DNA from: Myxacorys californica WJT36-NPBG1
GTDB taxonomy: Bacteria; Cyanobacteriota; Cyanobacteriia; Leptolyngbyales; Leptolyngbyaceae
DNA: 64,000 nucleotides
Assembly: GCA_019359315.1 (NCBI GenBank)
Contig: JAHHHO010000015.1
Coordinates: forward strand, 31,103-95,102
Direction of reading: 5' to 3'
The position numbers were made by a program, and so were the translations under genes. Position 1 is the first letter of the stretch. The number at the start of each line of letters is the position of its first letter. Below the pieces are notes generated by a model. It was not told where the DNA came from and searched no databases. It saw only the letters and a list, made by a program, of their open reading frames with translations. Shown here in pieces: positions 45,287 through 52,162 of this stretch.

Positions 45287-46393
45287 ATGTCAGTTTCCAA
45301 GCCTCAAGAAGTTCCGGTTCGATTGCAGTGGATCGATCAAATTAAAGGGATCGCAATTCTTGCGATCGTACTCTTTCACTTTTTTCAAAATTATCCTGAT
45401 CAGTTCGGCTTAGTTGCTGCCTTAAATCGTAATGGAGCAAAGCTAGGATACGCTGCTGTTGATATCTTTTTTGTGATGGCAGGGTTTAATATCAGCTTTG
45501 TCATGGCATCTCGCTTGGGCCAAGTCCATTGGAAATCCTGGTTAAAAAAGCGCTTATTTAGACTGTATCCAACTTATCTTCTAGCGGTAATTTGTAGCTT
45601 GCTGCTTTACACAGTGTTGAGAGGATACAAGCTACAATTCGACTTAAAAACCGTACTAAGTGTTCTTGGACTAGCAGGATATAGCTTCCAAGCAATTAAT
45701 CCAGGATTTTGGTTTTTTACTGTTATTCTTGAAGCCTATTTATTTACACCTTTTATTGTTTTAGCCTGTCGTCGGCAGCCAACAACCTATTTAATTCTGG
45801 GTGCGATTCTTGGTATTCTTACAAAACTCATTTGTCTAGCGTCTTCTAATTCGCCTTATTATCTTTTCTTTTTACAAACAAACTTTCTAGGAAGCTATAT
45901 TTTCCAATTTTGCTTAGGGCTATATTGGGGAATAACTTACTCTGCAAACAAATCATTTAGTAGAAAAGATTGGCGTGTTGTTTGTGCATTATTTGGATTA
46001 GGTTTAGTGAGTTATGTGGCACTAAGCCTAAAAGGAATTGACATTGTTTATATGTTGGGTTTCGATTTGATATTTACGCCCTTTATGTTCATGGGGCTTT
46101 ATCGGTTGTTAAATCTTAGCGCTCAGATCAAAGTTTTGCAATTAGCATTAGCATTTGCGGCATTAACAGGAGTTTATTCCTATCAAATCTATCTAATTCA
46201 TCAACCGCTATTGTTTTCAATATTTCCATATCTAGCAAAATATATCCCCTTCAGCCAGCCTGCAAAACTCATCGTTTCCTTTATCACAATTTCGGGATTA
46301 CTGACTCTGTATGTTTATGTATTCACTGCCCTAGAAGCGGGTCTCAGAAAGCGGTTTGACGCGCTAATCCAACGAACCCAACCTACTCCTTAA
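45287..46393 (+). CDS. Acyltransferase family 3 membrane protein
   Basis: This 368-residue protein starts near WIDQIKGIAILAIVLFHFFQN, the acyltransferase-3 (OafA/NodX-type) signature with His in the first TM helix. VDIFFVMAGFNISFVM follows, then about eight more TM helices and YSYQIYLIHQPLLF near the end. These enzymes O-acylate sugars during polysaccharide synthesis. The gene is visibly more AT-rich than its neighbours, suggesting separate acquisition. It lies 26 bp after the HpsL-like gene and 4 bp before a GT2 gene, so it belongs to the operon. Confidence 0.88.
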   Translation: MSVSKPQEVPVRLQWIDQIKGIAILAIVLFHFFQNYPDQFGLVAALNRNGAKLGYAAVDIFFVMAGFNISFVMASRLGQVHWKSWLKKRLFRLYPTYLLAVICSLLLYTVLRGYKLQFDLKTVLSVLGLAGYSFQAINPGFWFFTVILEAYLFTPFIVLACRRQPTTYLILGAILGILTKLICLASSNSPYYLFFLQTNFLGSYIFQFCLGLYWGITYSANKSFSRKDWRVVCALFGLGLVSYVALSLKGIDIVYMLGFDLIFTPFMFMGLYRLLNLSAQIKVLQLALAFAALTGVYSYQIYLIHQPLLFSIFPYLAKYIPFSQPAKLIVSFITISGLLTLYVYVFTALEAGLRKRFDALIQRTQPTP

Positions 46394-46397
46394 CCTT

Positions 46398-47375
46398 ATG
46401 CTTCCTCCTCTCATATCGGTCGTCATTGCCACTTATGGACGCGAAGAAACGCTAAGAGACACGATCGCGGATGTGCTGAAACAAGACTATCCCCTCTACG
46501 AAGTGATCGTTGTGGATCAAACTCCGGTACATCAACCAGAAACTCAAGCATTTTTAGACGCACGGGCACAGGAGGGCAAGATTCGCCTATTTCAACCCAA
46601 GTGGGCGAGTTTGCCAGGAGCCAGAAATTTTGCGGTGCGACGGGCGAAGGGTGAAATTATCCTGTTTATCGATGATGATGTGCAGCTTCAACCCGGATTT
46701 TTTGCGGCTCATGCTAAAAACTATGAACGCTCAGACGTGGGAGCTGTGGCGGGGCGGGTCTACGATCGCATGAAGTTAGCCGATTTTGAATCGGGGTTAG
46801 AAATTCAGGATTTGCCCCCCGAAGCGCTTGATCCGGGCATTGCATGGTATCACATCAACTTAGTTCATACGGTGAAGCCGCAGCGCGTTCTCAGCGCACG
46901 CGGCTGCAATATGTCGTATCGCCGCGACATTTTTACCAAGTATGGAATCTGGTTTGATGAGCGATTTCAGGGCAGTGCGGTGCGAGAAGAATCTGATTTT
47001 TGCTTGCACCTCAGACAAACTGGCTTGATGGTGTGGTATGACCCAGAGGCGTCGTTGGTGCATTTAGGCGAAGAGACAGGCGGCTGTCACGACATCAGCA
47101 CCAAATCGCTGAAATACCAACTGACGTTCTATCACAATCATTTTTTGATGGGACTCAAAAATCTAACTCCTTGGCAAACCACCCGCTTCTTTTTCCGCTT
47201 GTTCGATTGCCATGTGTTGGGACGTCCGCCCTGTCACAAAAGCGGCTCACCGATTAAAATCATCACGCGATTTGGATTTTATACCTTGGGTTTTTTGCAA
47301 GCGTTGAAAACAGTTGTGCGATCGCGGTGGGATGACGGACAGATTTACACGCGACAAGACGTAGGCGAGGCATAA
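46398..47375 (+). CDS. GT2 family glycosyltransferase (HpsN-like)
   Basis: The protein has 325 residues with a GT-A fold: PLISVVIATYGREETLRDTI, VIVVDQTPVHQPET, SLPGARNFAVRRAKGEIILFIDDDVQL (the DxD metal motif), and VREESDFCLHLRQTG with the acidic residue expected of the catalytic base. It has no TM segment, so it acts at the cytoplasmic membrane face. Gene order suggests correspondence to HpsN of hormogonium polysaccharide clusters, which I cannot confirm here. Four-base gaps on both sides indicate one transcript. Confidence 0.87.
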   Translation: MLPPLISVVIATYGREETLRDTIADVLKQDYPLYEVIVVDQTPVHQPETQAFLDARAQEGKIRLFQPKWASLPGARNFAVRRAKGEIILFIDDDVQLQPGFFAAHAKNYERSDVGAVAGRVYDRMKLADFESGLEIQDLPPEALDPGIAWYHINLVHTVKPQRVLSARGCNMSYRRDIFTKYGIWFDERFQGSAVREESDFCLHLRQTGLMVWYDPEASLVHLGEETGGCHDISTKSLKYQLTFYHNHFLMGLKNLTPWQTTRFFFRLFDCHVLGRPPCHKSGSPIKIITRFGFYTLGFLQALKTVVRSRWDDGQIYTRQDVGEA

Positions 47376-47379
47376 ACCA

Positions 47380-48549
47380 ATGAAAATTCTCGTTGCCAGT
47401 CATTCTTACATTGTCGATCTCAATTGTGAAAAGCTCCGGGTTTTAGCCAACTTAGAACCAGGAATTGAAGTGACGATCGTCGTTCCCAAACGCTGGAAAC
47501 CTGGCGGAGTGATGAAAGATGTCGTTAAAACTCGCTACCGAGAAGAAGGTTCGTTTCGCGTCGTTCCGGTGTCTAACTTCAGCCAAAATAATCAGGGCTT
47601 GCTTTCGTTTGGCGCGGAGCTCATCCCCCTCTTGCGAACCTTCCGTCCTGATATTATTCAGGTGGAGCAAGGCTCGAAGTCGATCGCTTACGCTGAGATG
47701 ATCAGCCTCAATCGGCTCCTCGGGTTAAAGGCGAAAAATCTCTTCTTCACCTGGTGGAACCTACCGTATACGCTCAAGTTTCCCGTTTCGCTATTGGAAT
47801 CGTATAACCTGCGCCATACCGATGGCATTGTCGTTGGCAATCGCGATGGTGACCAAATTTTGCGGCAACGCGGCTACCAGGGCAAAATGCGAATCATGCC
47901 CCAGCTTGGCGTCGATCATGATTTATTTCGTCCGCAACCCCAGCCTGAACTTGCCGCACAACTCGGCATTTCTGATAACGATTTTGTCGTTGGCTTCGTG
48001 GGGCGCTTTGTGCCCGAAAAAGGATTGTTGACGTTAGCAAAAGCGCTAGCAGGCCTCAAAGATCGTTCGTGGAAATGGCTATTATTAGGACGTGGTGAAC
48101 AGAAAGAAACGCTGTTAGCCGAGGCGAAAACCTTGGGATTTGACGATCGCTTAATTTGGGTCGAAAGCGTTCCTCATGCTGATGTCTATCGTTACATCAA
48201 TCTCATGCACACGCTGGTTTTGCCATCTGAAACCACTTATCAGTTTAAGACGCTCACCTCAGCGGGATGGAAAGAGCAATTTGGGCATGTGTTAATTGAA
48301 GCGATGGCGTGTCAGGTTCCAGTGATTGGTTCCGATTCGGGCGAAATCCCCAACGTAATTGATAACGCCGGTTTGATTTTTCCAGAAGGCAACGTCGATC
48401 AGTTGCGCGATCGCATCTCTCAACTAATTGACAATCGCTCTTTTGCAGAAGAGTTGGGTAGGCAAGGCTATGGTCGTGCGATCGCACATTACACCAACCA
48501 CGCCCTCGCCAAAGAGCTTCTCACGTTCTATCGCGACCTTTCAAACTAG
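47380..48549 (+). CDS. GT4 family glycosyltransferase (HpsO-like)
   Basis: This 389-residue GT-B glycosyltransferase has DFVVGFVGRFVPEKGLLTL in the donor domain and GHVLIEAMACQVPVIGSDSGEIPNVI carrying the E-x7-E-type motif of GT4. The N-terminal acceptor domain (MKILVASHSYIVDLNCEKL, PDIIQVEQGSKSIAYAEM) is less conserved. The sugar specificity is unknown. It lies third of four in the 4-bp-spaced run after the acyltransferase gene, and by order would be HpsO. Confidence 0.87.
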   Translation: MKILVASHSYIVDLNCEKLRVLANLEPGIEVTIVVPKRWKPGGVMKDVVKTRYREEGSFRVVPVSNFSQNNQGLLSFGAELIPLLRTFRPDIIQVEQGSKSIAYAEMISLNRLLGLKAKNLFFTWWNLPYTLKFPVSLLESYNLRHTDGIVVGNRDGDQILRQRGYQGKMRIMPQLGVDHDLFRPQPQPELAAQLGISDNDFVVGFVGRFVPEKGLLTLAKALAGLKDRSWKWLLLGRGEQKETLLAEAKTLGFDDRLIWVESVPHADVYRYINLMHTLVLPSETTYQFKTLTSAGWKEQFGHVLIEAMACQVPVIGSDSGEIPNVIDNAGLIFPEGNVDQLRDRISQLIDNRSFAEELGRQGYGRAIAHYTNHALAKELLTFYRDLSN

Positions 48550-48553
48550 TCTC

Positions 48554-49741
48554 ATGCGGATTCTTCAGATTGTTCCGTCGATTTCTCTGGTGTATGGCGG
48601 TCCTAGCCAAATGGTTATGGGACTCTCTGAAGCGCTGGCAAAAGCAGGCGTTGAGGTGACGATTCTAACGACCGATTCCAATGGCGATAACGGTCAGGCT
48701 CCGCTCGATGTGCCGCTAGAAGTGCCGATTCGTCAAACCGGCTACGACATTTACTATTTTCGATGTTCGCCGTTTCGCCGCTACAAATTCTCTCTTAGTT
48801 TGCTCAAGTGGCTGTCTAGACATCATCAAGAGTATAATTTAGCCCATATTCACGCGCTCTTTTCTCCAATTAGTTCTGCTGCTGCGACAGTGGCGCGATC
48901 GCAGCACCTCCCTTACATTCTGCGTCCACTCGGAACTCTTGACCCTGCCGATCTACAAAAGAAACGCCATCTCAAGCAACTCTATGCCGCAGTTTTAGAG
49001 CGTTCCAATCTTGCAGGAGCCGCTGCGATTCACTTTACCAGCGACCAAGAAGCGAAAGTATCAGAACGGTTTGGAGTCATGACTCGCGATCTGGTCATGC
49101 CATTGGGTGTGCAGCTTCCCCAAGGCACATCGACAGATATTAGAGCAAAATTTGGCATTCCCGCTCAGCGTCCAATTCTGCTGTTTATGTCGCGGATTGA
49201 TCCCAAAAAAGGATTAGATCTGTTGATTCCAGCCTTGGAAACACTAGTTGCTGAAGGACAGGATTTTCAGTTTGTTCTAGCAGGAGGCAACCCTCAAGAT
49301 CCTGACTATGAAAAAGAGATCCGCGATCGCATCTATCACTCTTCATTAAATGCCCGCACAACGATCACTGGGTTCATCACAGGGGGTGAGAAAACCAATT
49401 TACTAAGCGCTGCTGATTTGTTTGTATTACCATCTTATTACGAAAATTTTGGCATTGCAGTTGCTGAAGCGATGAGCGTTGGCACTCCTGTTGTGATTTC
49501 TGATCAAGTTCACATTTGGCATGGCATTCAACAAGCTGAAGCGGGATGGATTAGCGCTTGCGAAGTGTCTGCATTAACGGATGCTTTGAGATTGGCGTTG
49601 CGCGATCGACAAGAATTGCAGCGACGAGGAATCAATGCTCAGCGCTACGCACAAGAAAATTTTAGTTGGGCTGCGATCGCGCATCAAATGATTCACGAGT
49701 ACGATCGTCTTGCAAAAAAGGCAGGAATTGACCGTGGTTAA
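48554..49741 (+). CDS. GT4 family glycosyltransferase (HpsP-like)
   Basis: The ATG at 48554 (MRILQIVPSISLVYGGPSQ), 4 bp after the previous stop, gives 395 residues; a longer frame from 48428 overlaps the upstream gene. The GT-B fold shows YGGPSQMVMGLSEAL at the N-terminus, ILLFMSRIDPKKGLDLLIPAL in the donor site, and LFVLPSYYENFGIAVAEAMSVGTPVVIS with GT4 acidic residues. It is the last gene of the operon, and a hairpin overlapping its stop probably ends transcription. Confidence 0.88.
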   Translation: MRILQIVPSISLVYGGPSQMVMGLSEALAKAGVEVTILTTDSNGDNGQAPLDVPLEVPIRQTGYDIYYFRCSPFRRYKFSLSLLKWLSRHHQEYNLAHIHALFSPISSAAATVARSQHLPYILRPLGTLDPADLQKKRHLKQLYAAVLERSNLAGAAAIHFTSDQEAKVSERFGVMTRDLVMPLGVQLPQGTSTDIRAKFGIPAQRPILLFMSRIDPKKGLDLLIPALETLVAEGQDFQFVLAGGNPQDPDYEKEIRDRIYHSSLNARTTITGFITGGEKTNLLSAADLFVLPSYYENFGIAVAEAMSVGTPVVISDQVHIWHGIQQAEAGWISACEVSALTDALRLALRDRQELQRRGINAQRYAQENFSWAAIAHQMIHEYDRLAKKAGIDRG

Positions 49742-49754
49742 CCCCTGCCTTTTG
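49714..49754. terminator. Terminator hairpin overlapping the end of the polysaccharide operon
   Basis: Arms AAAAGGCAGG (49716-49725) and CCTGCCTTTT (49744-49753) pair perfectly over 10 bp around an 18-base loop that contains the stop codon. The T-run at the 3' side suits intrinsic termination, and the A-run suits the opposite strand. Confidence 0.75.
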
Positions 49755-49834
49755 GTAAATGCATCCTGTTAGGGTGTAAAACCCCAATCTTTTAAGCTCT
49801 GTTTTGCTTGAAGTTCTGATTCGCAACTGGGAGC

Positions 49835-50236
49835 TTAACGACGAGGCCGAGGCGTTAGAACATTAATCACCGCTCCCACAGCCGCGCCATTCGCAGCGTT
49901 TCTAACGGTGTGCCGACGACCTGTGATGCCGCCTGCTGCTGCTCCAGCCGCTGCTCCAAACCCAGCGTCCCGAAGCAAGTCTGGGCGCTTTCCTTTGGCA
50001 GTTGTGAGGTCACGAGATTGGTTGACGGCTGCCCCTGCTGCTGCCCCGTTGATGATGTTAGGCACAACTTTGTGCTTTGTGACTACGCTAGATACTACGC
50101 CCGTTGCGGCTCCGATACCGATGTCTCGCCAGACATTCTGATCGGCAGATGCAGGTTTCATAGGAAGTAGAGTAGCGCTGACAAGCCCCGATACCACTAG
50201 ACCCGGCATGAAAACACGCTTTAGAGTCCGATTCAT
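49835..50236 (-). CDS. Exported glycine-zipper-type small protein
   Basis: The protein has 133 residues. The signal peptide is MNRTLKRVFMPGLVVSGLVS followed by ATLLPMKPASA with an A-x-A cleavage site. The mature part has three Gly/Ala-rich zippers (DIGIGAATGVVSSVV, NGAAAGAAVNQ, GFGAAAGAAAGGITG), each likely to span or insert in a membrane. These resemble outer-membrane glycine-zipper proteins of unknown role. The pI is high (TKHKVV, TPRPRR). It converges with the polysaccharide operon. Confidence 0.72.
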   Translation of the reverse strand: MNRTLKRVFMPGLVVSGLVSATLLPMKPASADQNVWRDIGIGAATGVVSSVVTKHKVVPNIINGAAAGAAVNQSRDLTTAKGKRPDLLRDAGFGAAAGAAAGGITGRRHTVRNAANGAAVGAVINVLTPRPRR

Positions 50237-50735
50237 GGGTTTACCTCACTGAGTATACAAGGGACTAAATAAAGACTAGACCTTGATGTTGTCTTCACCT
50301 AGTCAGGTTCTAGTTTATGTACTCCGTTTTGGGATGCCCTACATCTTTAGATTGAGATCAGCATGTATTAATAAGTAGTTATTTATGGCTATAGGACTTA
50401 GGCAAACGCTGCTCGTTGGCAGGGGATGTGAGCTATCTAGCGATCGCAGTATTTCTTCTAGACCTTATTTCTTCCAGGGTAGCTTTGTGCCCATTTCGGT
50501 GGCGGCGGAGAGAAGCAGGTAGAGAATGAGCAACCCTGCACTGCATAGGAAAATGGGCAAATCGTCAGGCATTTCTAAACGTTGAACAACATCCTCATGA
50601 TTATCCTGAAGACCGTGTAAGTTTTCTAGAAAGCTGTTCTTTGGTGCACTGACTGAAGTATTGCTATTGGGTTGCAGAACCCTGCTTTGGTGGGAATTCT
50701 AAAGCTGTCACTTTACCATTAGGGAAAACTCTACG
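50237..50735. other. Mostly empty region with one candidate small ORF
   Basis: About 500 bp. I see no known gene except a candidate 35-residue membrane peptide on the minus strand (50465-50572), annotated separately. There is no repeat or RNA gene. Confidence 0.4.
50465..50572 (-). CDS. Candidate 35-residue single-helix membrane peptide
   Basis: An ATG frame on the minus strand encodes MPDDLPIFLC, then a hydrophobic SAGLLILYLLLSAA, then TEMGTKLPWKK. It has an acidic front, one membrane helix and a basic end, the layout of many small cyanobacterial membrane proteins. The frame is open well upstream of the ATG to a TAG, but without another start. No family is recognised and no strong ribosome-binding site is visible. 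Confidence 0.35.
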   Translation of the reverse strand: MPDDLPIFLCSAGLLILYLLLSAATEMGTKLPWKK

Positions 50736-51230
50736 ATGGCGACTTCAATTAGTGCAACGTTGACTCCGGCAGAGCGAGATACGTTGATGGCAGCGATGAC
50801 CATGATGAAAGAAAAGCTGCCGTTCTTGGTGGATTTGAGCGCGGAGGAGCGCAAGAATTTGCCGAAGATGGGCGATAAGAGTCGGGCGTTTGTGGGTAAG
50901 GCGTTGGAGGTGGCGACGCAGAACCCGGACTTCTTGCCTCGCTCGTTTGACCTGGAGGAGTTGCGGAAGGATGTGCAGTTGTTTGAGATGTTGTATCCGC
51001 TGTTGATGTCGATCACGCAGATGCATGAGTTGTTGGATGATACGTGTTTGGCGGTGGGGAGTGAGGCGTATGCGGCGGCATTGCAGGTGTATAGCTACGC
51101 CAAGGCAAGTGGACAGGGGGCGGGATTAGATGCGGTGGTGGGGGAGTTGGGGCAACGGTTTGCCCGCAAACCCCGGAAGGCGAAAGTGGTTGAGGGGACG
51201 GTGAAGTCTGGAGGGGCAACGATGGAGTAA
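50736..51230 (+). CDS. Helical hypothetical protein at the edge of the repeat region
   Basis: The 164-residue protein is predominantly helical: LTPAERDTLMAAMTMMKEKLPFLVDLSAEERKNL, FDLEELRKDVQLFEMLYPLL, and ALQVYSYAKASGQGAGLDAVVGELGQRFARKPRKA. It has no signal or TM segment. Proteins of this type occur in cyanobacteria next to short tandem repeats, as here: a diverged direct repeat begins within its stop codon and the 21-bp array starts ~115 bp later. The function is unknown. Codon use is G-rich (many TTG and GCG), unlike its neighbours. Confidence 0.65.
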   Translation: MATSISATLTPAERDTLMAAMTMMKEKLPFLVDLSAEERKNLPKMGDKSRAFVGKALEVATQNPDFLPRSFDLEELRKDVQLFEMLYPLLMSITQMHELLDDTCLAVGSEAYAAALQVYSYAKASGQGAGLDAVVGELGQRFARKPRKAKVVEGTVKSGGATME

Positions 51231-51318
51231 AAAGCCTGACGATTTGACTTCTGAGGGTGATGATTGAGGCTCAGAACGCGGAGGTTGAAGCAAATTGCTC
51301 GACATTCCGGGTTCTGAG
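51226..51318 (+). repeat. Diverged direct repeat, copy A
   Basis: Roughly 93 bp starting at the stop codon of the preceding gene. It aligns along most of its length with 52004-52099, sharing blocks such as GCTCAGAA and TTGGAGCAA/TTGAAGCAA followed by TTGCT and GACATTC. The two copies bracket the interrupted MNT gene. Confidence 0.7.
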
Positions 51319-51345
51319 CTTTATTTTTGGAGTAAAAAGCCTGAC

Positions 51346-51534
51346 GTTCCGAGTTCGGAAGGCGGAGTTCCAGGTTCGGAAGGCGGAGTTCCGAGTTCGG
51401 AAGGCGGAGTTTGGGGTTCCGAAGGCGAAGTTCCAGGTTCGGAAGGTGGAGTTCCGGGTTCTGAGGGCGGAGTTCCGGGTTCTGAGAGCGGAGTTTCACG
51501 TTAAGAGGTTGGAACTTCAAGTCGTTAAGTTGAA
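51346..51534 (+). repeat. 21-bp tandem array, left of the NACHT gene
   Basis: Seven well-conserved units start at 51346, 51367, 51388, 51409, 51430, 51451 and 51472, then two degenerate ones run to 51534. The unit begins GTTCCGAGTTCGG and ends AAGGCGGA. There are no spacers between units, so it is not a CRISPR array. All frames stay mostly open through it because 21 is a multiple of three. The same family recurs at 55127-55420 in the opposite orientation. Confidence 0.92.
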
Positions 51535-51570
51535 TTGTCTTGGTCTGGAAATAGTCATGTTTATGCGGCA

Positions 51571-51906
51571 TCACGGTTGATCGCTTGCATAGATCACTTG
51601 ACGAGTGTTCAAAATTTCAGAGCGACGGTAGGGGTTTTTTAGTCAGCGTTTGTCTACTAGATCTACCTCACGTTTGAAGAGAGCTTTTAGTTCTTGCTGC
51701 ATGTCGATCCAATTAAAGAGGCTCAAACCATGATTGGGAGCCAGAGTCACTAAAACATCAATGTCGCTATTATCGCGAAAGCCATCGTGCAAGACAGAAC
51801 CAAACAACGCAAACTCAATGATTTTCCATCGCTGGCAAAAGTTAGTGATTTGCGATCGCGTGACGTTGCAGCGATCGTAAATCACAGTTGTTAATGGAGT
51901 CGTCAT
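51571..51906 (-). pseudogene. MNT nucleotidyltransferase gene interrupted by an in-frame TGA
   Basis: The 87-codon open part (start 51906) is an MNT-type minimal nucleotidyltransferase with intact GSVLHDGFRDNSDIDVLV (GSx10DxD metal site). It stops at TGA (51643-51645) right after VDLVDKR. The same frame then continues LKNPYRRSEILNTRQVIYAS and ends at a TGA at 51571, the normal C-terminus of the family (compare RRHEILSSAQVIYA at 58010). A single base change from GGA (Gly) would explain it. No HEPN partner follows; a 21-bp repeat array occupies the place. Confidence 0.82.
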
Positions 51907-52003
51907 CGTTTCCCCCGCATCAGGTCACGCCCTCCTCACTTGAAATTATTCGCTTCACTTACCCTCATGTCTCAATTTTGCACAGAATTTATGTAAACGA
52001 AGT

Positions 52004-52099
52004 AGAAAAAAGCTTGACGCTTTGACTGCAGAGGCTGACTGTTGAAGCTCAGAAGCTCGGAGTTGGAGCAATTTGCTTGACATTCTAAGCTCGGAAGGC
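52004..52099 (+). repeat. Diverged direct repeat, copy B
   Basis: Second copy of the 51226-51318 segment, in the same orientation, on the other side of the interrupted MNT gene. It ends with CTCGGAAGGC, which resembles part of the 21-bp unit, suggesting an eroded array. Confidence 0.65.
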
Positions 52100-52162
52100 A
52101 ACGCTCCACCCTAAATTGGACATCAAGCGAGGGAAGCGATCAGGCAATTCGTTCAATAGCTG

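Noticed and set aside
51095..51580. Overlapping frames on both strands through the left 21-bp array (about 159 and 107 codons, heptad-like repeats)
   Set aside because: The frames stay open because the period is a multiple of three and the unit lacks stops. They lack conserved domains, and one is antisense to the end of the preceding gene.
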